Shown: positions 26,074 to 39,400 of the stretch, one piece after another
Layout: every line of letters starts with the position of its first letter
Position numbering within the stretch: the first letter of the stretch is position 1
From: Ooceraea biroi
Taxonomy: Eukaryota; Arthropoda; Insecta; Hymenoptera; Formicidae
NCBI RefSeq assembly: GCF_003672135.1
Contig: NC_039519.1
Span: 5,952,001 to 6,016,000, forward strand
DNA: 64,000 nt
Direction: 5' to 3'
Program-made: the position numbers and the translations under genes
The notes under the pieces: model-generated
Database searches by the model: none
What the model was told of the DNA's origin: nothing
The model's input: only the letters and a program-made list of their open reading frames with translations

Positions 26074-27505
26074 TCACTCATCCCGACGTGTAACGAAATT
26101 AATTCGAGCAGATCACCAAGTCCGAGAAGATTAATCAAACAGGTGGCTTTAGAGTCATCCCCACCGGCGGTTGATTACGGAGACTTTGCCTCGAAGGTGG
26201 CGGATTATGATCAGAAGATTAAATCGAGAGATCAATTTCGCATTCAACGCGAGAAGTCGAAGAAGACCAATACCACGACGGATCAGGACGCGATTACTCG
26301 TGCGAGACGGACGGAATCCTGGTAAATAATTTCTCTATGTGAAGATATAGACACGCTGTGCTCGTACTATTTCATAAGGAAATTCGATTCGATTAATGTG
26401 ATACAGGTGCTCGGAATGCGGAACAATAAAAGAGGAGTATTCCGATGAGGAACTTGGATTATGTATAATAACCTTGGGGACCTTCATACACCGAGAACCG
26501 TCTTTAGCCGCACCGTTATTACCAGATATACTCGGCGTAGTTACCAAGTAAGATAAGAACATACGAGTATGATTTTGAGTCGATATTCTCACATGCCAAG
26601 TTCCTTTTCCTCTTTTAATTATTATTTATTTTATTTTACTCTTTATTCGCTTTCTTTGTTTCCCGTATCGTGCATAATAAAATAAGATACATCAATGCAT
26701 TGACAGAGTTGCACTTAACGCGATGTATCCTTGGCAAAGCGAAACGAACATGCATTTGCCGGGCGGTGCGGTCAGTGTGGCACATCAATTTCTCAGATGC
26801 GTCCTTCATCAACTGGCACCTAACGGAGTGTTCATGCAGATGTTTCAGACTCATCTAAACGGTAAGAACATCACATCTCGCTGGTGAACATTGTTTTAAC
26901 AAACTGCTCGAAATAATTTTCTAATTTCATGTCAGTTGTAAAATATAAAAATTTTTCTTAGCCAATTTCAAGATTGACATTTAAAAGATCAAAAATATTC
27001 TTGCAGAAACGACAAGATTGCAGTTCTTTAAGAGCGTCGCGCAAGCTTTGATCGACTTCAACGAATTAAATCCCATCGCGCCGTTGCAGTTGCTGCTCGA
27101 GGTAAGGAAGCAATTTCACCCGGTTCCGTGTTACGAGTACAAGCTAATTGACTCTTGATTACGTCTTGTAATTCTCCGAGCCGATTTTTCACGCAGGAGC
27201 GCGTGAAGGAATGAATCGCGCACTGATCTTACAAATTCATCTTCACATTCTAGACATTAAACATGAAGAAATCGTTGCCGCTGGAACGGCTGCCAATAAT
27301 ATTGTACAATATCGCGTGTTACTTGGACTGTCTCCCGCTAGAAGCAGGATTGGGCCCAGGCGCAGCCACGTGGAGCGGACTGTTAACACAATTCGACGGA
27401 CTTTTCCGAAGGCTCGTCCTTATGCTTCCCTCAATCGAGGACATCACACCTCTGCTGCGAATTATGATTTCTATCTTGAAGGTTCCAGGGATTCAGCAAT
27501 CAAAG
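26074..27505 (+). CDS. unc79: unc79, late segment (five exons) on the opposite strand from the rest of the gene
   Basis: Exons are 26,074-26,321, 26,407-26,547, 26,707-26,861, 27,007-27,101 and 27,254-27,505. All have GT donors and AG acceptors, and all phases agree, giving an open frame of 297 codons. The product matches the C-terminal third of animal UNC79: WCSECG then EEYSDEELGL (human CHDCG...EEYDEETLGL), QFLRCVLHQLAPNGVF, ALIDFNELNPIA, MKKSLPLERL, and LLRIMISILKVPG. UNC79 is a large helical-repeat scaffold of the NALCN sodium-leak channel complex. No stop or frameshift is seen, so the exons look functional, yet the other 26 exons read on the minus strand. The first exon starts in phase 0, which does not fit the phase of the last minus-strand exon (29,067), so intervening coding sequence is missing. 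The last exon ends in phase 0 and no continuation is visible. The segment sits between two oppositely oriented TTAA arrays. Confidence 0.9.
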
Positions 27506-27561
27506 GTAGGTACTTGACGCACGCGGAATAGAGAGTATGAAATTTTTCCTCCGTGATTAAG

Positions 27562-28821
27562 GGGAGCCTGCTTTAGAACGTTGAAAATAAGGTATAATTT
27601 TACGAATGTTTTTGGAGAAACTATACAGCGGATCATTATAAAACTTTGATGCATTTATTAGTACATGTTTAAAGATAAAAAAATTATTTTTTATTTGAAT
27701 ATATCGCCTGTAGAGGTCGTCCTGGAGGCATCTTAGTGCAGCCGGCATTGTAAATTGGTGAGCATTCTCCTGCCTCCAAATTTCATCCAAACTGAAAAAT
27801 TGAAATATTTTCTCGTTATTTATGAATTCCCATCGTCGATGAACCTTTAATATTCACAAAAACATTAAGTTAAACAATTATTTTTGCATGAAAAAGTTCA
27901 ACAACTTTGCCTAAAAATCGTACTTTTGTGTTCTAAGCTCCACCATTTTGGCACTTTTCAACTTTTTTCTTCTCTCTTTGGTTCATCGACGATGGGAATT
28001 CATAAATAACGAGAACATATTTCAATTTTTCAGTTTGGACGAAATTTGGAGGCAGGAGAATGCTCACCAATTTGCAGTGCCGGCGACGCGGCTGCACTAA
28101 GATTTCTCCAGGACGACCTCTGCAAGCGATATATTCAAATCAAAAATAAGTTTTTTTATCTTCAAACATGTACTAATAAATGCATAAAACTTTGATGCAT
28201 TTATTAGTACATGTTTAAAGATAAAAAAATTATTTTTTATTTGAATATATCGCCTGTAGAGGTCGTCCTGGAGGCATCTTAGTGCAGCCGGCATTGTAAA
28301 TTGGTGAGCATTCTCCTGCCTCCAAATTTCATCCAAACTGAAAAATTCAAATATTTTCTCGTTATTTATGAATTCCCATCGTCGATGAACCTTTAATATT
28401 CACAAAAACATTAAGTTAAACAATTATTTTTGCATGAAAAAGTTCAACAACTTTGCCTAAAAATCGTACTTTTGTGTTCTAAGCTCCACCATTTTGGCAC
28501 TTTTCAACTTTTTTCTTCTCTCTTTGGTTCATCGACGATGGGAATTCATAAATAACGAGAACATATTTCAATTTTTCAGTTTGGACGAAATTTGGAGGCA
28601 GGAGAATGCTCACCAATTTGCAGTGCCGGCGACGCGGCTGCACTAAGATTTCTCCAGGACGACCTCTACAAGCGATATATTCAAATAAAAAAATAATTTT
28701 TTTATCTTTAAACATGTACTAATAAATGCATCAAAGTTTTATAATGATCCGCTGTATAGTTTCTCCAAAAACAATTCGTAAAATATACCTTATTTTCAGC
28801 GTTCTAAAGCAGGCTCCCCCC
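27562..28821 (-). mobile_element. TTAA-flanked TIR element with internal array (copy 3, 2 units)
   Basis: TTAA lies at 27,558-27,561 and 28,822-28,825. The left end is two bases shorter (GGGGAGCCTGCTTTAGAACG) than the right. Two head-to-tail units of about 547 bp, marked by GTCGTCCTGGAGGCATCTTA near 27,716 and 28,262. Orientation is minus, opposite to the 8-unit array on the other side of the inverted unc79 exons. Confidence 0.88.
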
Positions 28822-29066
28822 TTAAGTAACATAGAAAAGCGTAGTGAGAACAATATGCCTACTAATAAACATCATGCGAAAAGAAATTACACTACGAGTA
28901 AAATGATCGACCTCAAAAGTCTGGGCAGAGTATTCTCCTGGAAACAATAATCGATAACATTGCTCTAAAACGAGTATCACGCAATCTGCTCTACTGTTTA
29001 GCTAGATAATCTCTCGTTACTTGCGCTTTTCGCGTATAGCATCGCTCGATCACAGGGTCTACTGAC

Positions 29067-30461
29067 CTGGTGAAGTGCTTATTGTAGTAGCGGCATGACG
29101 GGCCATTACTCTCTTCCCAATGGGTTTCCATCTGTCCATGCGTCCCACCAGGACTACGCTGATGCACGGAGATAATCGGCGCGCGCATTGAAGCAGTTTC
29201 CGTATCTATCTCGCCCAACGTGTTCGTCGCCAATTCGTGCTCCACTCCGAGCGACGGTTGGGACACGTCTGAAGAATATTGGTTACGTAAATTACTGTAA
29301 TAATTATTCCTCTAGATTGTTCATAAGAGTTTATCAATATCTGATAGTTCCCTGAATTTTACCACGAGATCTGGAAGGTGGTGCGCCCATGACAACAGTC
29401 GCAGGAATCCTCTTGCACTGATGATACTGCGTGTCGAGCGTGTTTAACACTATCTTCACCAACGTTTGAAGCTGACTACACCACGTTTGTTGTCCGTACT
29501 GACACTAAACAGGCCAAACAACAACGAAGTCTAGTGTTATACGTCCGCTTGTGCAGATACAAAAATTCACTACATCATTACTTTCTCATACGTAAAATGA
29601 TTTTACCTTGTACAAAATAACAAGTAAGGACATTAACCAGGATCGCCTAATCTGCGGCTCCAAATACCAAAGACTATAGCTTGGTACCTGATGCTGATCA
29701 GTAGGAGCTTGTTGCGGTGTAGCTTGCGGCGGACAAGGACAATATTGCAATATCGCCAAAACTTGCGGCGTTATCGACCAGCCCATTATATGATTTTGGT
29801 CCAATAACTGCGCCAAGTTGGCGATGAAAACGTTGAATACCGGTGAAAGCCTACGACAGAGTAACATTTTATCATCATAAATTTTTAAGTATAGAAAAAA
29901 AGCCAAAAATAAATCGTAAATACGCATGTAAATCGATCTTGCGCAATTTGAAGAATATGCTAAAGGTAAGAATTATTTTTAACTCTTGTTTGTTTAAAAA
30001 TTACGGGCAGGCATATGTTTGGAAATTTAAAATTATCTAAATTGCGATTCAGTTATGTTTACTTAAAAATTATATTTATATCAAAAATCTTACCTTAGAC
30101 GTTGCGGAGAGGTATGGAAGGTACGCTCAGTTTGATTATATCCCAAAAGAAGGTATAAGTGTCGTAAGACTATACCCTGTGTCTTTGACACTGGTTTCTC
30201 GTTCGTCGGATAGGCCTAATTAAATCGTTATCGTTTTAAAACATCTTGATGTTACATGCAATTTTGCTAGCTGTTGTTTTAGATTGAATATATCAAGATG
30301 GAAATGATTTACCTGATCTTGTCTCGAGAGAAACTGCATTAAGAGGAAAACAAGAAGATGCATCGTTTCTTTATCTGCTTCCTCAAGATCCACAATTTTA
30401 TGAGTGTACGCCGGTAACGTGCTAGCTTCGTCGACCATGTTCAGCGAATGGATGTGACCAT
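29067..30461 (-). CDS. unc79: UNC79 block 4 (exons 22-26 of those seen)
   Basis: Conserved segments: KETMHLLVFLLMQFLSRQDQ; LRHLYLLLGYNQTERTF; RLSPVFNVFIANLAQLLD; QYCPCPPQATPQQ; LEPQIRRSWLMSLLVILYK; LVKIVLNTLDTQYHQCKR. The 29,504 acceptor has two in-frame AGs six bases apart (TTTAG then TGTCAG). The upstream one gives the vertebrate length and was chosen. The last exon (from 29,268) is less conserved and its 3' limit is uncertain. A possible further short exon starts after TTTCCAG at 28,937 (reading EYSAQTFEVDHF if the alternative donor at 29,109 is used), but I cannot confirm it. Confidence 0.88.
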
Positions 30462-33400
30462 CTGTAAGATTCGCTAATATGATTTTGCACTCACAAATTG
30501 AAGATATTCGCTAAAAAGAAAAAATCAGATCTACAAGGTTCGAATAATTTGGATTCATTTCTATTCCTACCATTAATCATTTCTAGATCTACTTGTCTAA
30601 TCGTTCATGATTGGAAAAAACGAATTAATTATAAGTAAATTAATATCAAGCAACAAAGAAAAAGCGTACATACATTTGACCTCGAAAACTTGATGAAGCA
30701 ATGTACGAAAAAAAAGAGCCACTAATGCAAAATCACATCTGGAGGGTAACGCGAATTTTTTAATTTTTTTAATTAAAAAAAATATAGTTTCTGCTATGAA
30801 AAATGATCTATATCTCTATGTACTTTTAAGGATCTACGAATTCTCAATCTAAAAGATCATCTAATCTAATTGTCAAAACATTTTTGTTACTACAAATATG
30901 TAATATGAGCAAGTTACAAGCCTTTTTTCCTAAAGCGAATTGTAAGCGACAGTTTTATATACAGGGTGTTTCCTCTAACTGTAGCACTTAGAATATCTCT
31001 GCTTCCTTTAATGATATGAAAAAAGTCAAAGGACGAAAATTGTTCGATTCAAAGAGACTAGTACTCTGGTAAGAAAATTATTTTTTTAATGTGACCTTTC
31101 ACAAGATATCAAGGTCATCAACATTTTTTTAAACGAGATGGTATATTTTCCTTAGCGAAATGATGTAGCTTGTAAAAAAACAAATTCAACCATACAGAAT
31201 ATGTTGACCTTCATTTGCACGGAACATACTCAACGAATCGTTTCCTGATCGCTGGATTGGACGTGGTGGAAGAATTTCTTGGCCGGCTCGATCACCAGAT
31301 CTTACGCCTCTTGATTTTTATTTATGGGGAACTTTAAAAAATAAAGTTTACAGTACAGAAGTAATCTCGCTTGAAGATTTAAAGCAACGATTACTAATTC
31401 AGTTACTGAGATGCAACCAAATTTTCAGGAATGTCGTACCGTAACAAATTCTGTACTACGTCGATGTCTAGCTTGTATCGATGTGCAAGGACAACATTTT
31501 GAAATGCGTCACTAAATCATTGCGTAGATAATTTTTATTTTGTGAAAAAATCCGTTGTTACTTATCTCATATTTCTTTTCAATATTGGTTTATAACTTTG
31601 TAACAAAGCATTTCTAAGCAAACTCGATATAAGAATTTTTTCTTATTTCTACTAGTAGAGTATGCTCCCGCAGTTTGTCGGTTAAAACCCGGGACACCCT
31701 GTATACAGGGTGTTTCCTCTAAACTGTAGCACTTAGAATATCTCTGCTTCCTTTGATGATATGAAAAAAGTCAAACGACGAAAATTGTTCGATTCAAAGA
31801 GACTAGTACTCTGGTAAGAAAATTATTTTTTTAATGTGACCTTTCACAAGATATCAAGGTCATCAACATTTTTTTAAACGAGATGGTATATTTTCCTTAG
31901 CGAAATGATGTAGCTTGTAAAAAAACAAATTCAACCATACAGAATATGTTGACCTTCATTTGCACGGAACATACTCAACGAATCGTTTCCTGATCGCTGG
32001 ATTGGACGTGGTGGAAGAATTTCTTGGCCGGCTCGATCACCAGATCTTACGCCTCTTGATTTTTATTTATGGGGAACTTTAAAAAATAAAGTTTACAGTA
32101 CAGAAGTAATCTCGCTTGAAGATTTAAAGCAACGATTACTAATTCAGTTACTGAGATGCAACCAAATTTTCAGGAATGTCGTACCGTAACAAATTCTGTA
32201 CTACGTCGATGTCTAGCTTGTATCGATGTGCAAGGACAACATTTTGAAATGCGTCACTAAATCATTGCGTAGATAATTTTTATTTTGTGAAAAAATCCGT
32301 TGTTACTTATCTCATATTTCTTTTCAATATTGGTTTATAACTTTGTAACAAAGCATTTCTAAGCAAACTCGATATAAGAATTTTTTCTTATTTCTACTAG
32401 TAGAGTATGCTCCCGCAGTTTGTCGGTTAAAACCCGGGACACCCTGTATACAGGGTGTTTCCTCTAACTGTAGCACTTAGAATATCTCTGCTTCCTTTGA
32501 TGATATGAAAAAAGTCAAAGGACGAAAATTGTTCGATTCAAAGAGACTAGTACTCTGGTAAGAAAATTATTTTTTTAATGTGACCTTTCACAAGATATCA
32601 AGGTCATGAACATTTTTTTAAATGAGATGGTATATTTTCCTTAGCGAAATGATGTAGCTTGTAAAAAAACAAATTCAACCATACAGAATATGTTGACCTT
32701 CATTTGCACGGAACATACTCAACGAATCGTTTCCTGATCGCTGGATTGGACGTGGTGGAAGAATTTCTTGGCCGGCTCGATCACCAGATCTTACGCCTCT
32801 TGATTTTTATTTATGGGGAACTTTAAAAAATAAAGTTTACAGTACAGAAGTAATCTCGCTTGAAGATTTAAAGCAACGATTACTAATTCAGTTACTGAGA
32901 TGCAACCAAATTTTCAGGAATGTCGTACTGTAACAAATTCTGTACTACGTCGATGTCTAGCTTGTATCGATGCGCAAGGACAACATTTTGAAATGCGTCA
33001 CTAAATCATTGCGTAGATAATTTTTATTTTGTGAAAAAATCCGTTGTTACTTATCTCATATTTCTTTTCAATATTGGTTTATAACTTTGTAACAAAGCAT
33101 TTCTAAGCAAACTCGATATAAGAATTTTTTCTTATTTCTACTAGTAGAGTATGCTCCCGCAGTTTGTCGGTTAAAACCCGGGACACCCTGTATACAGGGT
33201 GTTTCCTCTAAACTGTAGCACTTAGAATATCTCTGCTTCCTTTGATGATATGAAAAAAGTCAAAGGACGAAAATTGTTCGATTCAAAGAGACTAGTACTC
33301 TGGTAAGAAAATTATTTTTTTAATGTGACCTTTCACAAGATATCAAGGTCATGAACATTTTTTTAAATGAGATGGTATATTTTCCTTAGCGAAATGATGT

Positions 33401-36400
33401 AGCTTGTAAAAAAACAAATTCAACCATACAGAATATGTTGACCTTCATTTGCACGGAACATACTCAACGAATCATTTCCTGATCGCTGGATTGGACGTGG
33501 TGGAAGAATTTCTTGGCCGGCTCGATCACCAGATCTTACGCCTCTTGATTTTTATTTATGGGCAACTTTAAAAAATAAAGTTTACAGTACAGAAGTAATC
33601 TCGCTTGAAGATTTAAAGCAACGAATTACTAATTCAGTTACTGAGATGCAACCAAATTTTCAGGAATGTCGTACCGTAACAAATTCTGTACTACGTCGAT
33701 GTCTAGCTTGTATCGATGTGCAAGGACAACATTTTGAAATGCGTCACTAAATCATTGCGTAGATAATTTATATTTTTGTGAAAAAATCCGTTGTTACTTA
33801 TCTCATACTTCTTTTCAATATTGGTTTATAACTTTGTAATAAAGCATTTCTAAGCAAACTCGATATAAGAATTTTTTCTTATTTCTACTAGTAGAGTATG
33901 CTCCCGCAGTTTGTCGGTTAAAACCCGGGACACCCTGTATACAGGGTGTTTCCTCTAAACTGTAGCACTTAGAATATCTCTGCTTCCTTTGATGATATGA
34001 AAAAAGTCAAAGGACGAAAATTGTTTGATTCAAAGAGACTAGTACTCTGGTAAGAAAATTATTTTTTTAATGTGACCTTTCACAAGATATCAAGGTCATG
34101 AACATTTTTTTAAACGAGATGGTATATTTTCCTTAGCGAAATGATGTAGCTTGTAAAAAAACAAATTCAACCATACAGAATATGTTGACCTTCATTTGCA
34201 CGGAACATACTCAACGAATCGTTTCCTGATCGCTGGATTGGACGTGGTGGAAGAATTTCTTGGCCGGCTCGATCACCAGATCTTACGCCTCTTGATTTTT
34301 TTCTTTGGGGACACCTAAAACATGAAGTTTATCGCGATATTCCGACAACACCTGAAGATACGCGAGAAAGAATTCAGCGTGCGTGCACCGCAATTACTCC
34401 GGAATCTCTCAAAAACGTAAAACAATCGTTTATTCATCGAATTCGAAAGTGTATCGAAGTAAACGGTGATCATTTCGAACATCTGTAAAAAAGGTATATC
34501 TTTGTAGTTATACGTACAATAAATAGAGTTTCTTTTCCTAAACGTGATTTTTGTGGTTCAAAGTCATTTGAAGGTCAACATATTCTGTATGGTTGAATTT
34601 GTTTTTTACAAGCTACATCATTTCGTTAAGGAAAATATACCACCTCGTTTAAAAAAATGTTGATGACCTTGATATCTTGTGAAAGGTCACATTAAAAAAA
34701 ATAATTTTCTTACCAGAGTACTAGTCTCTTTGAATCGAACAATTTTCGTCGTTTGACTTTTTTCATATCATCAAAGGAAGCAGAGATATTCTAAGTGCTA
34801 CAGTTAGAGGAAACACCCTGTATATAAAATACATAGTGTAACATATATTGGCAAGCACATCATTAACTAACTACAACTGCCAGCGGCGATGACTCCGCGT
34901 TGCTACTTACCATTCGACCTGTTCGACACCGAATGTTCTACCTGGCTGGAATCGAATGCTTTAACATCCTTTTTTTATGGGCCATGTTATACAAACGAGC
35001 AACATTTGCGCGTACACAGCTTTATTGCTTCGTCTACATGCTAGGCAGGCAAGCACACTACTCTACCTGGAATACTGTTATTAGGCGGGGTAGACCCCAA
35101 CAACTGACCCAATCCGAATCTCGAGCTCTTCCTTTTCAGAATGGGCGCGGAATACTGTCGGCTGTACACCTTTTCCTTTTCTGCGCGAAAGAATGCGGAA
35201 AAAAAGAAGAGAGAAAAAGGGTAACACGTATGTGTACGACGTCTGTGAAGTGCGCGAAGAGAGGCGATAGGGGATAAGAACTTAAACGGGAAGGAATTTA
35301 GGGTACGTACCCTGCTTGGTGTCTTGTCGGGGTATCATTGACGCGGGTGCGGACATTGTGCGCTTGTACGGCCACTTCGTACCGAAACTCGCGCTCAGCG
35401 TCTTCACGGAGCTCGCCCCGCTGCCGTCAGATTGAGACAGCGCTTCCTGTGCCCGATGCAACTTCTTCATGAACACCTCGCTGTTTAGATCCGTATTCTT
35501 CAGATCTGCAAGAAAAAGTTCGCTCATTACTCGTCCATTCACGCTCTCCCTTTGATACCGACGACGATACTAACCGCGCAGGTAAGCCACGTCTCCCGAT
35601 TTCTCCAAGTTGATTTGTGCCTCGAGGAATAGCGTGTCAAATCGATTCAAGAAAAATTCCCACGTTAAGATGCGTCGATCGCTGAGGCTGTTGTGAAGTT
35701 GATAAAGCGATTGCAATACCATCGGCCGATCTACGATCACGGAATCGAACTGTGTCTCCAGACATAAGATTAACGACTGAAATAAGTAAAATGCGATATT
35801 AATTTACAGCTTCAAGATTAATTTCAGAGAGTACAGCTAATTGAAATTGAAAGTATTTTTCTTGTGTCGAAATCTAGAAGTTGATGAAGCAATGAATCGG
35901 TAAGACATAATTGATCTAAACGTGTTTTTTACACGCGTAAATTGAGTATTACGCAATTTATTTAAAGAAGATAAAATTTACCCTGATCGCCGTGTCGTGA
36001 ACAGTACCGAGATATAAGGTCGCACGCTGCGCAACGTATACATTATTATCATCCATGCTCGTGATTAGGTAACAGAATGCGTTTGCTAATGCGGCTTGGA
36101 GACTCATCATATTCCGCAGCGGCGTTGAGTCCATAAATCTTGCGATTAACGTGACACGCTCGACTGAAATATTCGAAACGCTCGTTACAACACATAAATT
36201 ATCGGCGGAAATAGCATCGTCAAAATGCTATTTGATTTGCTATCACATAAAGTTATTCTGACGCAATGCATTTTACGCTACTGCTTAATTATTTAATTAT
36301 CGGTGATTCAATAACGTTATAAATATTAAAATTATAGGCAATAGAGGCGTATAAAAATTATGTTACAATCACCTGCGACGAATCTAACGCGCCAATCGGA

Positions 36401-39400
36401 ATTGTGAAACTCTTCTTGTACAAGCCGCCAAAAGGTATCGGTGCCGCAAGGCAGTGTTACACAGTGCAATAATAGCGGCACGGTCACTTGCGCTATGTGC
36501 GAGTGTTCCGCATTTAGCAGCTCCCATAAACTAAAATTCATTAACACAATAATATAATAAAATAAATAAAACTTGAAGAGAAACGAAGACCGAGTTCTCG
36601 CGTGCTTTCTCTGTCTCAGATAATAATTCATCCAAAGTACGTACTTCTTTATTAACAAGTTTTCCTGGCACCATATGAAGAATCCTTGATGATCCTTTAC
36701 CGCTGTACTGAACGCGTCGCCGTACAAGCACAACACGTTCAAGCACTGCAGCATGTAGTACAAAATGTCAGGCTTGTCGATCGTCATCATCTCCTGTAAG
36801 TAAAATTCTTATGAAAAATTATTTCGAACTCATTTGGTTGACATCATTGGCGCGCAGTAATACTATGGAATTTGTTCTTATAATTAGTTTGTACAGTACC
36901 TTTAATAATTTATGGATGTACTGAAGCTGCTCCGGCAATTCTTCTATCGTGAAACGAAACTTCCCCACGGAGGTGTGCCAAAAGTCATCGAGGTCAGTCT
37001 CCGGACTCAGGTTCACGGGTTCGTCGTCCTCGCCTATCAGATGTGGTTTCGCCACGCTCACCGTTGCGGTAGCTGAAGAAGATTAGATATATTTATAACG
37101 ATTACTTTTACTACTCGAGCGATTAATTATTAAAAAGATGTAATAAAAAATTGATTTACCGACGTCGGTCTCCGATAGCGTAACCGTCCTCGCAACAGCG
37201 GACATGACCTTCTCCGTTGGCATGATAGCTGCAAGATCCAGCTGTTCCGAAACTGTCTCTACTGTGGCTGTCATAATCTGTTCGAAGAACTGATATAAAC
37301 GATCAAAATAGCTACTCCGATTACATAGATTAGCCTACCGTGTCGTTTGTGATCAGGCCGTGTCGTAGAAGAAGAGACAGAGAGAGAAGCGCACGGACAC
37401 ACACACAGTTAGAACGGTTTACGTACGCATGCTGCTTTCATAACGGAGAAAATTGTGTAATACACAGTGACAGTAGAGATGTTTCTCGTGACATTTATCT
37501 CGTCGCGGAGTAAAATCTCCCTTCCTACCCCCATTTGTCGATTATGAAAATCATGGAAACTCGTGATTCGTGATTGTGATCAGTTTTAACCCGTAACCGC
37601 TACAGTTACTTTACTTTTTAAAGTTGCGCAAATGGCGCGATAGAATCTGCAACTTCGTACATAAAAAGTTTGCATCGCATGTTACGCTCTATCTCAGACC
37701 CAGACGAGGATTAATTGAGTCGCTTTGCGACAGGGGGAAAAAGAGTTGCGTGTTTTGTCAACTTGGAAATAACCGACAATGAAAGAAGAATGACAACGGA
37801 ATTTCCAAGTTCTCGCGTAAACTGTATCAGTTACGGATTTCCCCAAGAAGACAAACATCAAACATGTTACGAGCGCAAGAGGAAGAGTGTGTGTATTTCC
37901 ATATTATTTATTCGTGAAGAAACATACGTGTGGCATGTGAACTAGGACGCCGCCTACGGAATGCATTTCCGGCACTGGCATGTTGATAACTACATCCGGT
38001 TTCGAATCGTTCTTCTTTGTTGTCTCCGGCGAGCCTTTGCGATCGTTCTCCGCGGTTTCGTCCACGATTGTCTGCGGAACAATGGATGTTGTAACAATAA
38101 ATCTAATATCTTCTCTTACTCCACATTCTGATACCAAAGTAAATTGTTATCAATCAATATTAATCAATATCAATTTTTAATTACATTAATTTAATTGTTA
38201 TATATCAAAATATATCAATTTATTATATCGATAATAAAAAAAGAATTATTGGGTTGGCCAAAAAGTAATTGCGTTTTTTTTATATAAATAAAAGGCGAAT
38301 TTTTCATGGGAAACAAAAACTTTATTAAACAATATATTGTCCATTTTGTTTGATTATCTTTTGCCATTTTTCAGGCAACTTCATGATTCCGCGCTCAAAA
38401 AAGTTCTTATCTTTTTCAGCAAAAAACAATTCCAACAACGATTTGATATCCTCATCAGCAGTCAAGGTTTTACCATTCAAGGCGTTTTGCAAAGAACGAA
38501 ACGAATGGTAATCTGATGGTGCCGGGTCTGGCGAATATGGTGGATGTGGTAACATCATGGTAACACATCCCATCCAAGCTGCAACAATTTTTCACGAGTG
38601 ACCAAACTTGTACGTGGTCTAGCGTTATCGTGGTGAAACACAACACCCTTGCGATTCACCAATTCTCGACGTTTCTGTTTGATGGCATCATTTAATTGAT
38701 CCAGTTGACGACAGTATACGTCTGAATGAATGGTTTAATTCCTTGCAAGCAGCTCAAAATACACAACACCTTTAAAGTCCCACCAGACTGACAGCATAAT
38801 CTTTCTTTGGTGAATATCTGCTTTTCAAGTGCTTTCAGCAGGTTCATCACGCTTGCTCCACGATCTTTTTCGTTTGACGTTGTTGTAGACGATCCATTTT
38901 TCGTCGCCCGTTATCATACGTCTCAAAAATGGATCATTTTCCTCACGTTTCAAAAGAGAATCGCAGATGTCAATACGCTTAGTGAGATGAATTTCTTCGA
39001 GCTCATGTGCTACCCAAATATCGAGCTTACTAATGTATCCAAGTCGTTTTAAATGGTTTTCAACACTCGATTTCGATACGTTAAGATTCTCAGCAATCTC
39101 TCGTGTCGTTAAACGCCGATTCGAATCGATCAGTGCCTTTATTTTGTCATCATCAATTTCGATTGGCCTTCCTGAGCGTGGTGCATCTTTCACATTAAAA
39201 TCTGCAGATCGAAATTTAGTAAACGAATTTTGACACTGCCGCAGCTTTAAAGCATCCTCGCCATATACATCAGATAACTTTTTATGAGCTTGCACGGCGT
39301 TTTTCCCTTTTCGGAAGTAATAAAAGAAAATATGAGGAAAATGTTCTTTTTGATTTTCCATTTTGAAATCGACGGCAAACAAACAATTGTTAACGAAATC

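Noticed and set aside
36332..36790. 152-aa minus ORF as a single exon
   Set aside because: Homology to UNC79 breaks at the GT donor at 36,644 and resumes after the AG before 36,530. The middle is a retained intron that happens to be open.
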